Position numbers and translations under genes: made by a program. Positions 58,111 to 64,000 of a DNA stretch of 64,000 nt are shown piece by piece; the first letter of the stretch is position 1; every line of letters begins with the position of its first letter. Below the pieces are notes generated by a model. The model searched no databases. It was not told the origin of the DNA and saw only the letters and a program-made list of their open reading frames with translations. The stretch spans positions 186,001 through 250,000 of the forward strand of contig JIBW01000006.1 in the NCBI GenBank assembly GCA_012970285.1, written 5' to 3'. The stretch comes from Bacillaceae bacterium JMAK1 (GTDB lineage Bacteria > Bacillota > Bacilli > Bacillales > Marinococcaceae).

Positions 58111-58117
58111 TTTGCAT

Positions 58118-58483
58118 TTAACGTATTCTCTGCACAGTCGTGACAGAAATTTCATCTTTTTGTTTTGCCTCGATATCATCAGTCTGATCAACACCGATCC
58201 AACCTTGCAGTGTATCTCCTGTTTGTAGTTCTTCTATTGAAATAAGCTCCTCATCTTCATCTAAGATAATTCCTGATTCAGGGTGAAGTTGAAGTATGAT
58301 TTCTTCACTTGAAGTCTGAGATAACGCTAGATGATGAATCGCTTGATCTTCATCACTCAATTGAATATCTACAACTGTACCATCTACTGTTGGTTCGTTT
58401 GTAGGTGCTGGACTCCCGAATGCACCACAAGCAGATAGTAGCATTGCCGTGCTTAGGAAGAATAGAATTGTTTTGCTTCGAAT
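58118..58483 (-). CDS. Small lipoprotein, probable ATT start
   Basis: The first ATG (58444) gives only four residues before the lipobox LLSAC, too short for export. Reading upstream in frame adds RSKTILFFLSTA, a proper lipoprotein signal, up to an ATT at 58483 that has AAGGTG seven bases before it; an in-frame stop lies just beyond. The 121-residue product has lipid on Cys21 and an acidic mature domain (about 45-115) of OB/DUF3221-like length. A rare ATT start is the simplest reading. Function unknown. The strong terminator follows. Confidence 0.6.
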   Translation of the reverse strand: MRSKTILFFLSTAMLLSACGAFGSPAPTNEPTVDGTVVDIQLSDEDQAIHHLALSQTSSEEIILQLHPESGIILDEDEELISIEELQTGDTLQGWIGVDQTDDIEAKQKDEISVTTVQRIR

Positions 58484-58540
58484 CGACCGTCACCTTCTTC
58501 GTATTCTTTTCTATTCGTCTCTACCCGCCTAAGTGATCGA

Positions 58541-59233
58541 TTAACCTTCTTCTGTCGAATACGCTGACAATGGTTGCAACTGAAAATGATGAGTGACAAT
58601 CTGTGGCACCTCGGACAAGCCCTCGATAACGACATCCGCAAACTGTAACTCTCCTTCTTGAGCAAAATCAAAACGGCAACCAATCGAAAGAAGATTATTG
58701 TCCTTAGCCGCTTGAATATCCGACATCCGATCACCAATCATGATCGCTTGTGTTACGAAATGCTCTTTGAGAATGGTTTTTACTAAGTCACTTTTACTCA
58801 AGGATTCAATTTGTTCAATGCTATATGTACCTGCAACAAAACGATCCAATGCATAATGGGAAACGATTGATTCTAAGTACTTCTTCAAACCATTACTTGC
58901 AACGAATATCTGAATATCATTTGCCTTTAATTTTTCAAGTACGTCTAACGCATTTGGATACAATGCGGCTAAACCCTCTCCAATATTACGGATAAGTCGT
59001 TCTAAAAAATACTGATCACTATATATTCTTGTTGCTCCAGAGCAGTCAGGAAGCAGTGTTTCCCATACTTTAGGTAGAGGAACTCCCATTATATCCCGGT
59101 ACAATTGAAGTGGGGTTACACCTTCCCATTCACCTTGTAGACGTAACTGTTCGAACGTATCTTCTAATGATGTTTCTAAAATTCGGTCTGTTTGAAACAA
59201 GGTTCCATCCATATCAAAAATAACTGCTTTCAT
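58541..59233 (-). CDS. HAD-family hydrolase (phosphoglycolate phosphatase-like)
   Basis: 230 residues from ATG 59233 (a start 5 codons upstream is possible). HAD motifs: FDMDGTLF near 6-13, VASNG near 112, Lys in SKSDLVKTIL near 146 and IMIGDRMSDIQAAKDN near 163. The helical cap inserted after motif 1 is of the PpaX/Gph kind. Substrate unknown; ends just upstream of the small lipoprotein gene. Confidence 0.85.
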   Translation of the reverse strand: MKAVIFDMDGTLFQTDRILETSLEDTFEQLRLQGEWEGVTPLQLYRDIMGVPLPKVWETLLPDCSGATRIYSDQYFLERLIRNIGEGLAALYPNALDVLEKLKANDIQIFVASNGLKKYLESIVSHYALDRFVAGTYSIEQIESLSKSDLVKTILKEHFVTQAIMIGDRMSDIQAAKDNNLLSIGCRFDFAQEGELQFADVVIEGLSEVPQIVTHHFQLQPLSAYSTEEG

Positions 59234-59360
59234 TCTCACACATCCCATAAGATAAATTCTGCATCTTCTTAATTATAAAGACTTATACTTCCCGTACAAT
59301 TACATTTTCATTAGTATTGTGATGATTACGACTTCTTTGTAGTATGCTACTAACTAGGAG

Positions 59361-59747
59361 GTGACCATCATCAAACGACTCCCAGAGTTTCTTTTGCTTG
59401 GCGTAGGGCTTACGTTACAATTATTTGTCACTGCCGTTCTAATCATTAGCTTAACGATTGCAACGGTTTCAGCACAACTTCCATTACCGGATGTCGGTAC
59501 GCAAGCCTTCGCCTGGTTCGTATTCGCCGTTCATTTAATCGGACTCATACTCGTAATTATAACTACAATCCAAATTAAGAAATCGGCGCGTAAAGCAGGG
59601 TTGCGCTTGTTAATTATTGGCGCCATCATGCTCATTACGACCCTTGGGGCAACACTCATTCAATCGGTATTGTTTATTGTTGCTGGTGTATTATTTATGG
59701 TACGACTTCAAGATCGCGCACCTTCTACAGTTGCAGGATCAACCTAG
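59361..59747 (+). CDS. Four-helix membrane protein (DUF4064-like); start uncertain
   Basis: 128 residues if GTG 59361 is used, but that GTG lies inside the ribosome binding site AGGAGGTGA (59356-59364). An ATC at 59370 has the ideal 8-base spacing, so a non-standard start is possible. Four hydrophobic helices (about 9-35, 46-70, 80-96, 98-115) with little outside them. Resembles DUF4064 proteins; no function known. Single gene ending at a terminator. Confidence 0.65.
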   Translation: MTIIKRLPEFLLLGVGLTLQLFVTAVLIISLTIATVSAQLPLPDVGTQAFAWFVFAVHLIGLILVIITTIQIKKSARKAGLRLLIIGAIMLITTLGATLIQSVLFIVAGVLFMVRLQDRAPSTVAGST

Positions 59748-59771
59748 TTTTTCTTCATCCTAAATCTATTA

Positions 59772-59803
59772 AAAACGCTCATGAAGATGCTCATGAGCGT
59801 TTT
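59772..59803. terminator. Bidirectional terminator, DUF4064-like gene / peptide-binding protein
   Basis: 13-bp perfect stem AAAACGCTCATGA / TCATGAGCGTTTT, 6-base loop. Confidence 0.85.
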
Positions 59804-59811
59804 AACGTTCG

Positions 59812-61398
59812 TTATTCTTGAATACTTGCATTCCAAACGACTGGGGCCTCAAACAACTCAAACCCTTCAACATCCTCATGCACCGCGACAAACGAATCAT
59901 AGTGACCGAGCACAGTTGACGATCCAATTTCATATAAGTACTGCTGCACGTTCGCCCACTCCTCGGCAGCTTCTTCTTGTGACGCTGCTTCACGAACAGC
60001 CATTAATCCTGATCTTACGTTTTCATCATCAAGCCCTGCCCATTCTGGTGTAACAGCTAAAAGCTGCGGCGGAGTTAGTTGGTAACCTGTACTCGCCAAA
60101 AACAAATCCCAGCGACTACGATCATCCTTCGTTTCTAAAAACGTCGAAAAATCAAATGTATCTACGGACACATTCATACCGATGTTGCGCAATTGTTCTT
60201 GAATAACGAGAGAACCATTATACATTTCATTGTAGTCAGGTGTTGTAAGAATCGTAATTTCTTCACCATCATAATCCGTTTCTTCTAGGAGTTGTATCGC
60301 TAAACCAGGATCGGCTTGGTTGTAATAGTCAGCCCCAGCATCGGTCGCCCACTGCTCCTGATTTTCATTTAAATACCCAGGAGCGAGGGAGAACAATTCG
60401 GGTAGCGGATAACTCGCAAGCATAATCTCCTCATTGTCGAGTGCCGCAAGCACGACATGTCGAAGCTCTTCATCTGATAAAACACCTTCGTTCGTATTGA
60501 AAAACGCCGTTAACGTTCCCCCAGGAACCGATTCAATCTCAATGCTTTCATCTTCTTCAAGTAAATCGTAGTTTTCTAACGGAATACTGTCGGCAATGTC
60601 ATAAAGGCCAGTCTGCAAGCCCGATATTCTCGTGAAATGATCCGACACGAAGTGATACGTTAACGTCTCTGTTGGCGCCTTAATTTCTCCTGTAAAACCA
60701 CTAGGCTCTCCTTCTAAAGACTGAAAATCATCATTTCGAACGAGGCGAATGTATTGATCTTGTTGCCATTCCTCGAATTGATATGGACCTGTGCCTACGT
60801 ATTCTTCGAAGCCATCTGCGGATGCGGATTCAACAATGTCTTTTGGCATAATCGATGGAAATTGCGCTTGCGAAGCTAACAGAATAAGAACGTCTGACGT
60901 TGCTTGCTCTACCGTTAATTCCACAGTATATGGATCTACTTCAGTGAACGTCGCCCCGTCTAACAATTCTTTCGCTCTAGAGGAAACCGTTAACCAACGG
61001 TTCATCGATGCAACCACATCTTCTGCTGTCATTTCCTCACCATTATGGAACTGAATACCTTCCCGAAGTGCAATGGTATAGGTCGTCCCATCATCACTAA
61101 GTTCATACGACTCTGCCAACACAGGCTGTGGCTCATAGTTTCCATCTAATTGAAACAACTGTTGATAAATGTTTCCGGCAATGTCGAGCGCAACCGCAGA
61201 AACCGTCTGCGCAGTATCAAGCGTAGGCGGTTGAGCCGTTTGGGCAATGTTCAATTCATCTCGAACGCTTTGCTCTTGCTCTATCTCACTGCTCTCGCTT
61301 TCAGTTGCATTTTCCTCAACTTCACTCGGTGAACTACAAGCAACAAGCGCGCCTAAAACGATCGCTGTTCCAAAGGTTGTTATGCCCCGTCTTTTCAT
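59812..61398 (-). CDS. Family 5 (oligopeptide/nickel-type) substrate-binding lipoprotein, orphan
   Basis: 528 residues. Lipoprotein signal ending LVACSS (Cys21), an acidic serine-rich linker, then the SBP_bac_5 fold: LAESYELSDDGTTYTIALRE (about 95-114) is the family signature, and DLFLASTGY and WNASIQE close the C-terminal lobe. It should capture peptides or a similar ligand outside the membrane. No permease or ATPase genes are adjacent, so it must work with a transporter encoded elsewhere. Confidence 0.9.
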   Translation of the reverse strand: MKRRGITTFGTAIVLGALVACSSPSEVEENATESESSEIEQEQSVRDELNIAQTAQPPTLDTAQTVSAVALDIAGNIYQQLFQLDGNYEPQPVLAESYELSDDGTTYTIALREGIQFHNGEEMTAEDVVASMNRWLTVSSRAKELLDGATFTEVDPYTVELTVEQATSDVLILLASQAQFPSIMPKDIVESASADGFEEYVGTGPYQFEEWQQDQYIRLVRNDDFQSLEGEPSGFTGEIKAPTETLTYHFVSDHFTRISGLQTGLYDIADSIPLENYDLLEEDESIEIESVPGGTLTAFFNTNEGVLSDEELRHVVLAALDNEEIMLASYPLPELFSLAPGYLNENQEQWATDAGADYYNQADPGLAIQLLEETDYDGEEITILTTPDYNEMYNGSLVIQEQLRNIGMNVSVDTFDFSTFLETKDDRSRWDLFLASTGYQLTPPQLLAVTPEWAGLDDENVRSGLMAVREAASQEEAAEEWANVQQYLYEIGSSTVLGHYDSFVAVHEDVEGFELFEAPVVWNASIQE

Positions 61399-61502
61399 TG
61401 AATCTCCTCTAATCTATATGTATTCTTACCCATTTAGTAGGCTTAATACGTTCAGTCTAGACAGAAAAGTGAAATAAGTCAATAAGCAACGAACATCACT
61501 AA

Positions 61503-61530
61503 GGGAGTTGTCCATTGAAGAACAACTCCC
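61503..61530 (-). terminator. Hairpin after the 57-aa zinc-knuckle gene
   Basis: GGGAGTTGT / ACAACTCCC (9 bp), 10-base loop, 19 bases after the stop; weak tail. Confidence 0.5.
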
Positions 61531-61548
61531 CGTGCATGCATAACACCA

Positions 61549-61722
61549 TTAATAATAAAGCACTTCTACTTTATTACAGGTTAAACAGCGCCTCATTAAC
61601 TCGTCTCCACTAAAATGGTGCGAACACTGCTGTTGAATGTTTTCAAGCGTTGCTTCAAGTTGTTCAACTTCGACCTTCTTCTCTTCAATGAGATGCTCGA
61701 TTCTCTTCACTCTACCATCCAT
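61549..61722 (-). CDS. 57-aa coiled-coil zinc-knuckle protein
   Basis: ATG 61722 with GGGAGGGG upstream opens 57 codons. The first 30 residues are a charged heptad-like helix (RIEHLIEEKKVEVEQLEATL), followed by Cys-x2-His (QCSHHF) and CLTC about 15 residues later, enough for one zinc site. It begins 15 bases after the thiC stop codon, so it is probably cotranscribed with thiC. No family recognised. Confidence 0.6.
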   Translation of the reverse strand: MDGRVKRIEHLIEEKKVEVEQLEATLENIQQQCSHHFSGDELMRRCLTCNKVEVLYY

Positions 61723-61737
61723 CAATTCCCCTCCCGA

Positions 61738-63522
<1,785 letters not shown>

Positions 63523-63551
63523 CTATTTCCTAAAGGACGAGATCAAGAGCA

Positions 63552-63587
63552 CGCAAAAAACCAGGCCGCAATAAATCGGCCTGGTTT
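63552..63587 (-). terminator. Riboswitch-controlled terminator upstream of thiC
   Basis: 11-bp stem AAACCAGGCCG / CGGCCTGGTTT with six T after it on the minus strand, between the TPP aptamer and the thiC ribosome binding site. Confidence 0.88.
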
Positions 63588-63615
63588 ATACATACAAGAA
63601 GTAATGACTCATAGA

Positions 63616-63715
63616 TAACTTCCCTACGCTGGCATGATCCAGATCAGGTCCGAAGAGTCAAGAAGCTTCATGGCGCTTCCCTCTCAGCCCAGCTCATTGG
63701 GCTCCCCTAGTTAAG
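63616..63715 (-). promoter_or_regulatory. TPP riboswitch (THI box)
   Basis: On the minus strand: GGGGAGCCC opening the aptamer, CTGAGA (complement at 63682-63687), GACCTGATCTGGAT (complement at 63637-63650), ATGCCAGCG and TAGGGAA closing helix P1. All universally conserved parts of the thiamine pyrophosphate aptamer are present. The variable P3 arm is GCGCCATGAAGC...GACTC. The downstream terminator implies control by premature termination. Confidence 0.97.
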
Positions 63716-63800
63716 GTTATTTAATTCTGGCACAAGTATAGAATGGATTGAAAAATAAGTCAAATCAGAATTTATCCGGTGAGTCAAAACTCCTTATTGG

Positions 63801-63932
63801 TCATTGTGGACAAGATGTGAATAGTTCCAGGAACTTCTTTTCATTCACTTCTTCGTTTTCCAATTCAATGACCATAAAGCTCCAGTGTTCTTCTGTCGAT
63901 TGGTGAGCAAAGAATGGAACTATCATGTCCAC
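63801..63932 (-). CDS. Hypothetical 43-aa protein
   Basis: GTG 63932 with AGGAG seven bases upstream opens 43 codons: VDMIVPFFAHQSTEEH, then a Glu/Lys-rich stretch and LFTSCPQ at the end. It lies upstream of the TPP riboswitch on the same strand. The last codons of the window (63933-64000) show no further clear gene. It could be a real small gene or the remains of a longer one; function unknown. Confidence 0.35.
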   Translation of the reverse strand: MDMIVPFFAHQSTEEHWSFMVIELENEEVNEKKFLELFTSCPQ

Positions 63933-64000
63933 AACTCGACTCCTAACACCTAAATCTCGACCAGTTTATTATTGTTAAAGCCGAAGTTATCAAACGTGTA

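Overview
The window is a stretch of chromosome from a low-to-middle-GC, spore-forming Bacillaceae bacterium. Evidence for this: strong AGGAGG-type ribosome binding sites, many TTG and GTG starts, a catabolite-response element and a Bacillus-type LexA box, a TPP riboswitch on thiC, and CitS/CitT, AdaA/AdaB, YkvI, YolD and YqeK homologues. Betaine uptake genes and a DUF368 lipid-carrier translocase would suit a halotolerant or alkaliphilic species, but that is inference and the genus cannot be fixed from sequence alone. No rRNA, tRNA, transposase, prophage or CRISPR array was seen. Almost all of it looks like ordinary chromosome with independent small operons separated by clear intrinsic terminators.

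Layout. 1-3.8 kb: end of a UvrA-like ABC ATPase, a CnaB-domain surface protein with a sporulation-type promoter, a tiny membrane protein and a 21-bp tandem repeat. 3.8-9.1 kb: a GAF-STAS protein, then a minus-strand operon M20 deacylase / GNAT N-succinyltransferase / N-succinylamino acid racemase / YkvI transporter, which matches the known D- to L-amino acid conversion pathway. 9.2-14.7 kb: a dehydrogenase, GrpB, topoisomerase III and a YfcC carrier. 14.8-23.3 kb: a 4-hydroxyphenylacetate (homoprotocatechuate meta-cleavage) catabolic cluster. It has a divergent DapA-family aldolase, a GntR/FCD regulator with a near-symmetrical double operator, hpaG-N, hpaG-C, hpaF, then hpaE-B-D-C behind a promoter carrying a perfect cre site. 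23.4-30.2 kb: a small ABC pair, a betaine-binding lipoprotein, a GNAT and a Smr-less MutS2-like protein (each preceded by a leader with a very short ORF and inverted repeats), and a BCCT betaine transporter.

30.4-38 kb: an HExxH protein, the ygeY/ygeX (diaminopropionate) pair, DUF4256, adaA-adaB alkylation repair, RarD with a PAT-type acetyltransferase, and a divergent LysR. 38-47 kb: a large beta-helix repeat protein, a beta-lactamase-like hydrolase, an AI-2E-family permease, SDR, AraC-type regulator, SOS-linked YolD, and the FetA/FetB-type exporter. 47-51 kb: the citrate system CitM-CitT-CitS. 51-59 kb: YqeK, a GNAT split by one in-frame stop, an ArsR/DUF2087 repressor with a long palindromic operator, HAD phosphatases, DUF368, DJ-1/PfpI, TPR, M29 aminopeptidase and small membrane/lipoproteins. 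59-64 kb: an oligopeptide-type binding protein, a 57-aa zinc-knuckle protein, and thiC under a TPP riboswitch.

The most informative items are the complete NSAR pathway operon, the operator architecture of the aromatic catabolic cluster, the two short-peptide leaders around 25.8 and 26.4 kb, and several small genes that standard calling would miss or mis-start. Nothing here is clearly a new defence or mobile system.
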